DNA of 64,000 nt from Candidatus Caldilinea saccharophila (GCA_016710365.1 JADJVW010000009.1:62001-126000); one strand, 5' to 3'. Positions 40,695 through 51,710 are shown, counted from the first letter of the stretch. The notes: a model not told the origin generated them from the letters alone. Program-made: numbers and translations.

Positions 40695-41783
40695 CTATTC
40701 ATGCGCCCAGGTGTAGCGCGTCTTCAAGCCGTTGAGGTGCGTCCAGGGCAGCCACCCCTCTTTTTGCATTCTGCCCACTACAATGCCGGGCGCGATGCCG
40801 ATCTGTTCAGCGACCTGGCGGACAGCCACCTCCGAGCGTATGCCCGGCAATTGCGTCACCATCGCCGGCGGAATCAGGAAATCACGGGCGAAGGCGTTGG
40901 CCTCCACTTCTTCCTGGCTGTCCAATTGATTCTCCACTTCCAGAAACATCAAACGTTTTCCATGCAGCAGCAGGTGCCCCGCTTCATGGAAGAACGAAAA
41001 CCAGAGCTGGTCGTTGGACTTGTAGCGCAAACTCAACATCAGGAGTGCACTGTCCGGCGTCAGCCAGCGCACCGCGCCGCTCACCGGACAGCCAGGTGGC
41101 GCCGGCTCCAGCACCACCGCGACCCCAGCCGCAGCGCACAAGGCGGTCATGCTCGGCACGAAGAGGCCTGGCTCCGGTTCATTCGTCAGCGCCCGCACTC
41201 CTTGCAGCGCCTGGCGAAACGCCTTCCGATCAAACGGTGCACATTCGATCTCGGCGGCGCGGCGCTCGCCCTGGCGCAACCAGGCCGCCACCGCCCCCGA
41301 CTGCATTTCATAGCGTTGCGATGCGCGAAAGGCCGCCAACGGCGCGACATAGCGCGTGCGCCATGCGGGCACCGTAGCGACGCCGAAAAAGCGCAGACAT
41401 TCTGCGACCTGTGCGGCGGCGTTGCCCCTGCAATCCTGCACCCAGCCAAAGCGCACCATCTCTTTCACCGGGAGTTCTGTCAGCCACGCGCTTTCTTGAC
41501 GCATGGCGTCCAGCTCGAAGCGCCGCGCCACCGCCTCGCGATACTCGGCTTCGCGCTTCATCCAGAAGCGCGCCGTGCTGCCCAGAACTCGCTCCAGGCG
41601 CAACGCCGTTTCTTCGCTGATCGGCGCCTTGCCGCGGATCAACTGATTGACGTGTTTGGCGGTGTAACCGATACGCTGAGCGAATTCAGCCTGCGACCAG
41701 CCCTTTTCTTCCAGGGCGTCGGCAACTGTATCACCCGGCGGCGACAGCCAGTCAGGCTCGAATTGAACTTCTATGTCAGTCAT
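40695..41783 (-). CDS. HigA-like antitoxin with ImmA/IrrE metallopeptidase domain
   Basis: This 362-residue protein has an N-terminal XRE-type helix-turn-helix of the HigA class (KGWSQAEFAQRIGYTAKHVN, QLIRGKAPISEETALRLERV). A C-terminal ImmA/IrrE zinc peptidase domain carries FSFFHEAGHLLLHGKR (HExxH) and EEVEANAFARDFLIPP, the downstream metal ligand region. HigA-ImmA fusions repress their own operon and neutralise HigB. ATG 41783 is set by AGGTG at 5-6 nt. The gene overlaps the stop of the HigB remnant (ATGACTGA), keeping the coupled arrangement. It is intact. With its toxin internally deleted, it is probably an orphan antitoxin/regulator. Confidence 0.88.
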   Translation of the reverse strand: MTDIEVQFEPDWLSPPGDTVADALEEKGWSQAEFAQRIGYTAKHVNQLIRGKAPISEETALRLERVLGSTARFWMKREAEYREAVARRFELDAMRQESAWLTELPVKEMVRFGWVQDCRGNAAAQVAECLRFFGVATVPAWRTRYVAPLAAFRASQRYEMQSGAVAAWLRQGERRAAEIECAPFDRKAFRQALQGVRALTNEPEPGLFVPSMTALCAAAGVAVVLEPAPPGCPVSGAVRWLTPDSALLMLSLRYKSNDQLWFSFFHEAGHLLLHGKRLMFLEVENQLDSQEEVEANAFARDFLIPPAMVTQLPGIRSEVAVRQVAEQIGIAPGIVVGRMQKEGWLPWTHLNGLKTRYTWAHE

Positions 41784-41987
41784 GATAATCACCTATGAAC
41801 TCGATACGGACCCGGTTCACACGCATCCAATCTACACTGCCACCAGTTCACCGACGTGATCGGCGGCGACCAAGTCGGCCAGCCGGGCAAAGAGCTTCCT
41901 GGCGCACGGCTTGCCCAGTTCACGCATGGCTCGCCGCTCAGATTGACACATCTCCGCCAAATCTTTTGATGCAAACTCAATGTCCAT
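41776..41987 (-). pseudogene. HigB/RelE-like toxin with internal deletion
   Basis: ATG 41987 reads MDIEFASKDLAEMCQSERRA through FARLADLVAADHVGELVAV and stops at TAG 41832-41834 (51 residues). A second frame then encodes the typical HigB C-terminus, DWMRVNRVRIEFIGDYHD, ending TGA at 41776-41778 and overlapping the antitoxin start. HigB toxins of this type are ~100-110 residues, so ~40 central residues, including the catalytic core, are missing and the halves are out of frame. The toxin must be inactive. Confidence 0.75.
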
Positions 41988-41992
41988 ACGTG

Positions 41993-42024
41993 ATTATATC
42001 ACAAACTATTTACCGGATTGGTAA
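41993..42024 (-). promoter_or_regulatory. TATAAT promoter and palindromic operator of the higBA-like unit
   Basis: On the minus strand a perfect TATAAT (41993-41998) lies 5 nt before the HigB ATG, so transcription would begin at or within a base or two of the start codon: a leaderless message. Just upstream is TTACC-ggatt-GGTAA (42010-42024), a 5-bp-arm inverted repeat flanked by T/A, a size expected for a HigA-type operator. No good -35 hexamer is seen. Confidence 0.5.
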
Positions 42025-42036
42025 TGTAAATTCTCC

Positions 42037-42120
42037 ATCTTCGAGCAGAATGCGCGGCTCCAGCTTGAGCTGGTGCTCCTTGTCGATCTAGGTGAGTTCG
42101 AGTTTGCGGTTACGACTCAT
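42037..42120 (-). pseudogene. 5' fragment of a second type III-like mod gene
   Basis: On the minus strand from ATG 42120 this reads MSRNRKLELT, then TAG, then IDKEHQLKLEPRILLED. It is clearly homologous to the Mod N-terminus at 40676 (SNQKLELTWIGKEHRPKLEP). Homology ends at 42037, where the HigB promoter region begins. Its ATG overlaps the last codons of the zinc-hook ATPase gene (GATGAGTCGTAA). It is either the stump of a methyltransferase once encoded after the ATPase, or a duplicated piece of mod flanking the higBA insertion. Confidence 0.75.
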
Positions 42121-44482
42121 CTTCGTCCACCGTTCTAGGATCAGCCCCAGGATAGATTAGCGGGTAAAGCTCGAGTGCGCCGCACTTACATTCCCAGTAT
42201 AGGCCTTGGGGACGGCGCGTGGGCAACGTCCCGCAGGTCGCACAGATGAGATGCGAGGCGAGGGTCAATACGTGCTCGCAGAAGTCCTTGACGTCGTTGT
42301 CATAAACGTCGCCACCCAAAGCATTGAAATGGCATCCGACGCTGTTACGAATCCACTGGCTAGCAGTTGCCGCGTCAATCAACGGCTTTAGATGTACCTC
42401 TGTCTTTGGGCCGCCGTTTGCTGACGGTTTGTGGCAGCACAATTCTTTCCCCAGTTTCGAATCGACGCCACCCACTAAGTCACCGAGGGTATATTCGTTC
42501 CTGGCATTACGCGAAATCGCGCAGCGATATTTCAGTGTCACAAAATCGAGCAACGACTCCAACACGATTCCCGCTTTGGATGCTGCGGCCTGACGGTCGA
42601 GCATAGGCTTAGCCAACGTAGCACTAAGTTCTGCTACTGCAGTGAGGAATTCGCCAGTCTGCAGGCCGTTCTGAAGCGACCACGGCCCCAACTCGACAAC
42701 CTGGGTGTTAGCCGTAGGGCCTTTTGCCCAACGGTAGCGATCACGCCATGGCCGATAATGTGTAGTTACGATGACCTGATTGAAGTGCTTGGACTGGTCG
42801 TGCAAGAGTGTCATGAAGCGGCCCAAATGTGGTCCATCCACTGAAGTTAGCACATCATCCAAGACAACAACCGTGTTGTCGGTCTTGAAATGTTTGGCTA
42901 GTGCTAGGAAGACACAGATGCCTAGCGTGTCAAGATGGGACTCACTGTAATAAGCTTGCGGTGGCAATGCGCTTGCATCATGGAACTGGGCGTCAAATTC
43001 TAGGGAACCCATAGTCCTCGGGTTGAGGCGGAATTTCAACTGCCCGATCCCTTCGCCTGGATGAAGTTGTGCGTAGAGTGCCTCAGCTTCAGTTGAAATT
43101 GTAGCCAGAATGGCCTCTACGTAGTCCTTTCGTTGCTGCATTACAATGTCGAGCGCTGATCTGAGATCGGCAAGCAATTGTAGCTGAGACTCTGCAAGTG
43201 CTGTCTTTTCCCTTAGTGTGCTCACATATCCAGCAATGGCATTATGTTGATGGTTCGATCTCAGGGCTGCGTTGCGTTCTGCTTCCATTTGCTCGTAAAG
43301 CGCAGATAAATCGCGATAGAAGTCACGCCCCAGTTGCTCTATCACAGTGGATGGTTGTGGTGCACTTAGCAGCGCTTCGTAGCGAACCCAATCGAAACTA
43401 GATGCAGCATACGACGAATAAGCATCTGTTTTCAGCATAGCGGCAAGCATTCCCGTTTTCTGACAAAAGTCACGGCGTGTTTCGGTGACAATCATCCGCT
43501 TCCTGTCTGCTTGCAACTGAGCCGCGGTAGTTGAGGAAACGGCAAGATCGAGTTCCTGCATTGCACCGATGCGTTCTTCAAGGCGGAGGTCAAGTCTGAC
43601 CGTGTCAACTTTCTGCTCACAGACTGGACACCGTGAGGAATCATGGTCGTGTGTGAAATAGTTTCTTGCCTCCTGCAGCAGTTTGAGCACTCCTGCGCTT
43701 TGTTGCAGTTGGTGAGACTCGCGCCAATTTGCGCCTGCGTTCGGCAACTGATAGGGCTTCATCTGCGGTGCTCTGTTCGCCTACAGCTGCATCTAGGGCC
43801 AACAATGCCGTTTCTACTTTGTGGTAGATCCGCATAACCGCGTCAATACTGTCAACAATTTCCTGTAATTTGGAGATATCCTTTGCTGATTCTGATGTCG
43901 CCCACACCATAGCATCCACGCCGGATGTCCTTCCGCGATCCAGAACTTCGACAGATCATCCCTGGCCTGCTCTATCGCACGGAAAGATCCGTAGCTGCGT
44001 TGTTCATTGAATTTACGGCGTCACGTAGCGTAGCTTCACATTTCTCGATATTTGGTACAGCAATAAACGCCTTAAGTGCTTCAAAACGTTGTTTCGGTTG
44101 GGCCTCGATCAGGCTTAGGATAGTACGACGGCGCAGGACGCGTGCGTCGGGAAGATCGGCCAATGGGCTAACGACAGGGCCATTCTTACCCATTGTGGCC
44201 TGCCACGTCTTTCCGCCAGATTCCAACAATCACACCGATATCCACAGGCTTGACGCCGAGTGATGCCACATGTTTCTTGGCTGGCTCTCCAAGGCTGAAG
44301 TTTTCGAGCGAGCCGAACGAACGGTTGCAGATAAAGTCGAATGCATCTGCAATTGTAGATTTGCCGGTGCCGTTCTCCCCAAAGATCAATACCACAGGCT
44401 TTGAAGCTTCGAAACTGATAGTCGTCGGGATGGTTGCTCCCCTGAATCCAGCCAGAGTGAGCTTACTGATTTTGGGTGGCAT
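42110..44482 (-). pseudogene. SMC/Rad50-like zinc-hook ATPase with C-terminal zinc ribbon, frameshifted
   Basis: ATG 44482 follows GGAGG at 6 nt and reads MPPKISKLTLAGFRGATIPT, then Walker A LIFGENGTGKSTIADAFDFI. The frame shifts at about 44220, between 43980 and 43920, and near 43740; at least three shifts. Downstream are a CPVC zinc-hook-like motif in a coiled coil (SSRCPVCEQKVD), an ABC-signature-like helix (YYSESHLDTLGICVFLALAK), Walker B NTVVVLDDVLTSVDGPHLGR, and VIVTTHYRPWRDRY. The last ~170 residues add a separate helical domain ending in a zinc ribbon (ICATCGTL...ECKCGALELYP). Restored length is about 790 residues. Such ATPases occur in DNA-repair and anti-phage systems; its partners here are a SNF2 helicase and a 64-residue protein. 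Confidence 0.75.
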
Positions 44483-44657
44483 CAGCATCCTCCGAATTGG
44501 CTCGGCTGATCTCAAATAGGAGTTTCCAGTCTTCAGCTTTAAGGTTTCCTGCTACAAGTGATGGATACAGTTTCCTGATTCCGCTTTCAGACAGGAGTCG
44601 CGCTGTCCGAAGTTGCTCCACGATGCGTTCCGCAACTTCTTCGTCCGGTGTTTTCAT
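44463..44657 (-). CDS. Small protein between the helicase and the ATPase
   Basis: This 64-residue helical, acidic protein (MKTPDEEVAERIVEQLRTAR, then LLSESGIRKLYPSLVAGNLK and AEDWKLLFEI) is of unknown function. ATG 44657 has GGAG 6 nt upstream. It overlaps the helicase stop (ATGA) and its own end overlaps the ATPase start by 20 nt, so all three genes are translationally coupled. The size and coupling suggest an adaptor or subunit linking helicase and ATPase. I do not recognise a family. Confidence 0.7.
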   Translation of the reverse strand: MKTPDEEVAERIVEQLRTARLLSESGIRKLYPSLVAGNLKAEDWKLLFEISRANSEDADATQNQ

Positions 44658-47522
44658 ATCAATCTCCATTGGATTTGGAAGAGATTTGTAACAACAACAT
44701 CCTGATGTAGCTTCTCGTCAATACTAGCGATCAGTTGTGTTCGTCGGTGATCGATCTCATCTTGAGCGTCAAATAGCGCACGGCGTTTACTGTTGCGTTG
44801 GCTTTCGAGCGTCCTGATCTGCCGCTGACCAGCCAATTTCTCCTCCAACGTCAGCGCTGCGGTCGCAGCCCGCCGAGCTTCCTTAATCTGCCTGTCCAGT
44901 TCCTTGATTTCGCGTTCCAGTGCTACTTTGAGATCGTCTGCCCAGTTATCAAGCTTTTCTGCCTCCTGCTCAAAGAACTCAGCGTTGCGTGCCGAAATCT
45001 TGCGGAGAATTGCGTCTTGTTGTTGCGTGACAGCATCCTGCAGCTTTGGGGGAGTATGGCCGTTGCTGCTGTGAATTGCTTTGACCGAACTCGCACTCAA
45101 TGAAAATAAACGGCGTGAAGCGTCTTCCTCTAGCAGTTGTCCGTTGTGGGTTATGGCGGCAAACAATAGGTAATCCTCGGCTTGCTCCAGCGCCTCTACA
45201 GACAGTTGACACAGCAGTAAATCACCGGTTTGGCCCACATATGGCATCACTGCGGCGATGGATGAAGGGTGGCCAGTATAGTCGAACGTGATTTCGGCGG
45301 TTTGCAGCTTCCGCGCTTTTGCCTGCCGCAGAACCCATTCTGCCAACGGATGCCCAAGACGATACAGGTGTGCTTCGCCAGAGCGCCGCGGCAATTCATA
45401 CATACCCAACGGAACTCGAGCATTCCGGCAGAGGGTGGCAGTGAATTGAGCCGGAAGGCGGAGCCGCCGTTCAGGAATTGAGCATGAGCGCCCAGTTCAA
45501 ATTCAGTCAACTGCATGAGTTGGCGCTCATATTGGTTCAAATAGGTCCGGCTGCTATCAAGGCTGACGCGCAGTTTCTCCTGCACCTCTTCATCAAAATT
45601 TTCGAGGAGTTGCTGGCGTGTGCGCGTCATGGCAGCATTGACCTGCACACTAAGCTCCGCTTGAAGTTGATCGAACGAAGTTTGGATATCTGCTTCAGTG
45701 CGGCACTCCTGATAGATGGCTGCAATCCGTTTCTCGAAGTCGACGCCCGATTCAATAGCTCCCAATATCTCGTCGCTGGCCCCAAAGACGCCCTCGAACA
45801 AGTAGAACTTCTCCGACAACAGTTGGAAGACCCGCTGGTCCGCTGCGTTCGTTTGATTCAGAAAGTTGACGACCACCACGTCGTGCTTCTGACCATAACG
45901 ATGGCAGCGGCCGATGCGTTGTTCGATCCGCTGCGGGTTCCAGGGCAGGTCATAGTTGACGACCAGTGAGCAAAACTGAAGGTTGATTCCTTCGGCGCCC
46001 GCCTCCGTAGCGATCATGATCTGGCCTTGCTCGCGGAAGTAGTCCACCAGGGCGGAACGCATATCGGCGGTGCGCGAGCCGGTAACCCGATCCGTGCCCC
46101 GATGACGCTGCTGCCAGTCGCTGTAGATCTGACGGGAGCGGTCGTCGTTGTTGGAGCCGTTGAAGAGCACGATGCCTGTAGCATGGGGGCTTTCTGCCAG
46201 CAGGCGCACCAGGTAATCCTGGGTGCGCCGCGACTCAGTAAAGATGATGGTCTTACGCGGTGCGCCCAGGCGTTCCGCTTCGGCAAAGGCACGGTCAAGC
46301 GCAATTAAGAGCGCCGTGCCCTTGGCATTATGGGTGATAGACACCGCCAACTGGCGGAATTGTTCCAGGTCAGCGATCTCTCGTTCGATGGCCTCTCGAT
46401 CTGCGGTAGAAAGCTGTTGGGCATCGGTCGGATCCTCCGGCCACTCCTCTGCCGTCTCATCGAGTACCTCATAGTCCTCATCCAACTCGTCTGCAACAGT
46501 TTGGACTTCTGGCCTCGTCTTCAGACGGGATTGTAAACGCCGGCTGATCGTTTCCAGCGCACCCGCAATCGCAAAGGAGGACGAAGCCAATAGCTTGCGC
46601 AGTACCAGGGTCATCAGCGAACGCTGGCTGCTGGGTAATGCTTGCAGATTCTCGCGGCGCAGGTAATCCGACACGAGATCATATAGCCGGTCCTCGCTCT
46701 CCTCTGGCGTAAACGGCTGCACCAATGGATGGCGTCTAGTGTAGGACACGTACGCAGTGACTTGGCGGCGCAGTGTACGCTTGCAGATCGGCTTCAAGCG
46801 GGCTTTTAGGGTTTCAAAAACAGCGCGGTCGTTGAGGTAGGCGAACTGCTCGCGAAAGCTCTGCAGGTCGCCGAACGCATGCTCGTCGATGAAGCTGACG
46901 AGGCCGAATAGCTCTAGTAGAGAGTTTTGCAGCGGTGTTGCCGTGAGTAGCAGCTTCGGAGCATGTTCCAGGGCCTGCTTCAGCGTGTTGGCAATGACAT
47001 TTGATGGCTTGTATACATTGCGCAGATGATGGGCTTCGTCAATCGTCACGAGATCCCATTGCGTGGAGCGGACATCCGCCTCCTTGCCGCGCGCAAATTG
47101 ATAGGAGCAGATAACGATGCTATCTCTAGGCTCGAAGGGGCGATCCTCCCCTCGCCGCACGGCTTCTTTATACGAGCGTGTCTCTAGAATCGTACAAGGA
47201 AGAAAGAATTTCTCCTGTAACTCCTGGTGCCACTGCTTGCGCAGGCTGGCTGGTGTGATGATTAGAATCCTTCGCTTACGTTCCGCCCACTTCTGGGCGA
47301 TAACCAGTCCAGCCTCAATTGTTTTCCCAAGACCTACTTCGTCGGCAGCGCACCTTTGGAGAGAGGCGACTTGAATGCAAACAACGCTGCTTCGACCTGG
47401 TGCGGGTTCAGATCCACCTGAGCGTCCACGAAAGCGCCAGCAAGCTTCTCCATGCTGTCGGAAGGACAGCGTTTGGTCAACTCATGGGCAAAATACTTCG
47501 CGTGGTATTCGGTGAAAGCCAT
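44654..47522 (-). pseudogene. SNF2-family helicase (RapA-like), two frameshifts
   Basis: ATG 47522 reads MAFTEYHAKYFAHELTKRCP to KSPLSKGAL; a base is lost at about 47350. The protein then continues LADEVGLGKTIEAGLVIAQK (Walker A region) and RILIITPASLRKQWHQELQE. The main frame carries LVTIDEAHHLRN (DEAH box), LLLTATPLQNSLLELFGLVS, KTIIFTESRRTQDYLVRLLA, IATEAGAEGINLQFCSLVVN and NPQRIEQRIGRCHRYGQKHD (helicase C). A second shift at about 45420 leads into GMYELPRRSGEAHLYRLGHP and a long C-terminal coiled coil ending LFQIQWRLI. Restored length is about 955 residues. SNF2 proteins of this type track or remodel DNA and occur in DISARM- and RapA-like systems. It leads a coupled operon with the 64-residue protein and the zinc-hook ATPase. 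Confidence 0.82.
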
Positions 47523-48019
47523 TGAAATAGTCGGTGAGTAACTTCATGATCAGGGTTGTAGTAGGCGTCAAGAACGGCCTGATTTTAGCATATACCGGCG
47601 AGTATCGGGAAAGGGTCGCCAATCAGCGCAGCCTTCAATATGGGCTATTACATAGTGGCACAGGGTTAGCCGCGACACGTCAAGGGTCATGCAGATGCTT
47701 GTGATCGTCACCCGCTCCGGTGCTATCTTGCTCACTCACCCGCCGGCGGTCGCCGATGCTTGTACTGCACTGCGCGCCGAAAGCGTTGCCTCGGTATGTG
47801 ACGCGCATCGGCTTGCTGCACCCCCTGCTGGCCAATTGCTTGAATCTGCCCCGCCACATCCGCCACATCCTCATCATAGCCCATCAAGATCGCCCCCGCC
47901 TCTGCGGCCACCGCCTGGGCCAGGCACGGCCCGCCGCGCTGATAGGCCGCGGAGGTCAAGTCGTTGACTCTTCATAACTGAGTGGTTTACGGATCTCACG
48001 CAAGGCAGCGTAGAGCCAT
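47523..48019. other. Debris region with no intact gene
   Basis: No reading frame here looks intact. On the minus strand an EWLYAALREIRKP-like segment and a segment GAILMGYDEDVADVAGQ are suggestive of broken genes, but I cannot name them. The stretch around 47868-47925 (catcaagatcgcccccgcc) resembles 50112-50160 on the far side of the acyl-CoA ligase gene, so the two debris zones share origin. Confidence 0.45.
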
Positions 48020-48240
48020 TCATCCGCAATGGCAGATCCCTCCCCGGCGCCTTGTGCGACGCGACTTCCCGCCGGAATAGGCTGGTTGCGCCTCATCGCG
48101 CTGCCCGCTGATTGTCTGGCCCAGAATCTCTTCTGACTGTCCAAATGAATACCCATCCGCCGTGTAAAATAGGGTGCCGGCGTGAGGCCCCTGCCCCCAA
48201 AAGCCGCGCCAGACCGGCGCTCGCCAGCGACTCCGGTCGC
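48020..48240 (-). pseudogene. Aldo/keto reductase fragment
   Basis: Codons 48181-48092 on the minus strand read AGTLFYTADGYSFGQSEEIL then GQTISGQRDE. This matches the aldo/keto reductase N-terminal catalytic segment (F-D-T-A-D-x-Y, with the Tyr in DGYSFGQSEE). The preceding SGAAFGGRG piece (from LGxGAAxFGG) is in another frame and the rest of the ~320-residue barrel is absent. The Asp of the FDTAD motif is Tyr here. It is a pseudogene remnant. Confidence 0.6.
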
Positions 48241-48269
48241 CAGTCGATCCGCGCGGCATGCAGGCAAGA

Positions 48270-49841
48270 TTACTGCTTCCCAATCGCTGTTCTTCCGCTC
48301 CGCAAGAGATACTTCTGGACTTTTCCTGTGGCCGTTTTTGGCAGCTCATCTACAAAGGTGATCGAGCGCGGTGTCTTGAAATGCGCCAGGCGATCTCGCA
48401 CAAACTGCCTCATCTCGTCCTCCGTTGCAGTAGCACCTGCGCGCAGTACGATGTACGCATGAGGCGATTCGCCCCACTGTTCGCTGGGCATCCCCACAAC
48501 TGCCACTTCCTGTACGCTCGGGTGGCGCAAGAGCACGCCCTCGACTTCCACAGAAGAGATATTCTCACCGCCGCTGATAATGACATCCTTAAAGCGGTCA
48601 CGAATTTCCGCATAGCCATCTGGGTGCACGACAGCTGCATCGCCGGTGTGGAACCAACCATCGCGCATCGCGACGGCTGTCGCCTCAGGGTCGTTGAAGT
48701 AGCCTTTCATAACCGCATTCCCCCGCACCACGATCTCGCCAAGAGTCTGTCCGTCATGCGGCACTTCACGCCCATCGAAGTCCACCACGTTGACTTCACC
48801 AGAGGTAACGAGTTCCACACCCTGTCGCGCCTTAATGATGGCGCGTTCCTGTAGAGTGAGTTCGAGATGTTCCGGACGCTCCTCGCAAATTGTGATAAAC
48901 GGCGATGTCTCTGTCAGTCCATAGACTTGCGTCAGTTCCCACCCCAGGTCACCTTCGATGCATTCGATTGTGGCGGCCGCTGGCGGCGCACCGGCTGTCA
49001 ACAGGCGCACCCCGCGGCGGGCGCTAGTGCGCACTGCATCCGGCGCATTGGCAATGCCGATCAGCACCGTCGGTGCAGCGCAGAACATGCTGATCTCCTC
49101 GCGGTCAATCAGTTCGAAGATGGCGCCTGGCTCAACTTTGCGCAGACAGATGTGGGTCGCACCGCGCGCCGTGACAGTCCACACAAACGTCCACCCACTG
49201 GCATGAAACATCGGGAGCGTCCAGAGATAGCGGTCTTTGGGGGCAAGTGAGTGATGGATCAACGTTCCCAGCACGTTCAGATACGCATTGCAATGCGTAA
49301 TCATTACCCCTTTCGGTCGCGCCGTTGTGCCGCTGGTATAGTTGATCGAAATGAGGTCGCTTTCCGCAATGGCTGGGCGCACGTAGGTGGTCTCAGCAGC
49401 ACTGAGGATTGCTTCGTAGTCGAGCCAGTCGCCCATGGCCCCTTCGAGCGCCACGAAGTGCGTGACAGACGGCAACTGGCTACGGATGCCGTCAATTGCG
49501 TCGAGATAATCGCTGTGGACGCATACGATACGCGCGCCGCTGTGATTGATAATGTACGCAAAGTCATCAGCGATTAGCCGATAGTTGACCGGCACGATGA
49601 CCGCGCCAATCTGAGGTACAGCATAGAAAGATTCAAGTTGCGCATGTGTGTTAGGCGCGATATAGGCCACGCGGTCACCCGGCTCGACGCCGAGCGCCTG
49701 CAACGCCGAGGACCAGCGATCACAGCGGTCGAAGAACTGTTTGTAGGTTAGCCGCAGCTCTCCATCCACAACGGCTTCGCGGTCTGCGTACAGTCTCCGT
49801 GCACGCCGAGCAAACTCCAGGGGTGACATCGGAATCTCCAT
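48270..49841 (-). CDS. Acyl-CoA synthetase (AMP-forming, class I adenylate-forming)
   Basis: This 523-residue ANL-family enzyme activates a carboxylic acid to acyl-AMP and then acyl-CoA. Motifs: INYTSGTTARPKGVMITHCN (P-loop A3), FHASGWTFVWTVTARGATHI, QVYGLTETSPFITI (A5), GWFHTGDAAVVHPDGYAEIR (A7), DRFKDVIISGGENISSVEVE (A8) and ELPKTATGKVQKYLLR with the catalytic Lys (A10). ATG 49841 follows AGGAGG; the 5' in-frame extension is not needed. The substrate is probably a medium- or long-chain or aromatic acid, as in FadD/FadK-like enzymes. It is intact, unlike its neighbours, and is bordered by debris on both sides. Confidence 0.88.
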   Translation of the reverse strand: MEIPMSPLEFARRARRLYADREAVVDGELRLTYKQFFDRCDRWSSALQALGVEPGDRVAYIAPNTHAQLESFYAVPQIGAVIVPVNYRLIADDFAYIINHSGARIVCVHSDYLDAIDGIRSQLPSVTHFVALEGAMGDWLDYEAILSAAETTYVRPAIAESDLISINYTSGTTARPKGVMITHCNAYLNVLGTLIHHSLAPKDRYLWTLPMFHASGWTFVWTVTARGATHICLRKVEPGAIFELIDREEISMFCAAPTVLIGIANAPDAVRTSARRGVRLLTAGAPPAAATIECIEGDLGWELTQVYGLTETSPFITICEERPEHLELTLQERAIIKARQGVELVTSGEVNVVDFDGREVPHDGQTLGEIVVRGNAVMKGYFNDPEATAVAMRDGWFHTGDAAVVHPDGYAEIRDRFKDVIISGGENISSVEVEGVLLRHPSVQEVAVVGMPSEQWGESPHAYIVLRAGATATEDEMRQFVRDRLAHFKTPRSITFVDELPKTATGKVQKYLLRSGRTAIGKQ

Positions 49842-50430
49842 AGTAGGGCCTCCTGCTGAGCCATCAGTTTCTGCGCGAACGCATGAAACTGCCTTTGCGC
49901 CTCGAAAGATGTAGGCGGGGCATGGATGAAACCACAACGGGGGTGTTCATGCAAGTCGCAAAAAAGCGAGAGGCATGACAATTGGGTAGGTGACGGATTG
50001 CAGGTCGTCCCCTCAACAGCCGGGCGGACACAGTATGGATCGCGGCAGCTACCGGCCCAGCAGCATCCTCGGCGAGAGAGATGGCTAATCGCGCGCGCGG
50101 AAACGTCCTCACCATACCCCATCAAGATCGTCCCCGCCTGCGGGCCACCGCCCAGCTAGGCTCGGCTCGCCGCAGTTTCATCGCCGAGCACCGCGCCCAC
50201 CAGGTTGACCAGGTCGTTGACGATGCGCTGATAGGCTGCGGGAGGCAGAGCATAGAGAGGGATTAGGTTCCAATCAATGATCGATCGGTCGGCAAAATGC
50301 TGGTAGGGGTGCGATTCCTGCTCCATTGGAGGATTACCCCAAATCGGCGCAGGGATTTTCAGGATTTTTCGGCCCTGGCCAGCAGATGTCGCAGGTTGGC
50401 CCGACATGATCTGAATGACGAGTATTTATT
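49842..50430. other. Debris region between acyl-CoA ligase and repeat copy B
   Basis: No intact gene is recognised. On the minus strand a possible short protein from ATG 50323 (MEQESHPYQHFADRSIIDWN, then LIPLYALPPAAYQRIVNDLV, to GDETAASRA) ends at 50156. It may be the truncated start of a larger gene whose continuation is scrambled around 50050-50155. The 50112-50160 segment resembles 47868-47925. Confidence 0.4.
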
Positions 50431-50570
50431 CAGCCGGATAACAATAGAACGCGGATCATGCGGATCAGGCAGATATCTGCGGATCAGATCAGCGAAAATC
50501 CGCCCGATCCGCGTCATCCGCGTGCCATTGGTGGCCAATTCTGTTCCGCCCCTCGCTCCTCGCAACTCCT

Positions 50571-51647
<1,077 letters not shown>

Positions 51648-51662
51648 AAAAATTTAAGCCTG

Positions 51663-51691
51663 TTGTCAACCTTTATTGATTCAGGCATAAT
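51663..51691 (+). promoter_or_regulatory. Promoter of the DUF433 gene
   Basis: TTGTCA (51663-51668), a 17-nt spacer and CATAAT (51686-51691) lie just ahead of a good ribosome-binding site and ATG 51711. The leader would be only about 13 nt. Confidence 0.5.
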
Positions 51692-51710
51692 GTTCATGAA
51701 AGGAAATTCC

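Noticed and set aside
41993..42024. Riboswitch or leader RNA before higBA
   Set aside because: The -10 element is only 5 nt from the start codon, leaving no room for a leader structure.
34520..50430. Prophage or transposon with its own recombinase
   Set aside because: No integrase, transposase, capsid, terminase or terminal inverted repeats were found between the boundary repeats, so I call it only a repeat-bounded island.
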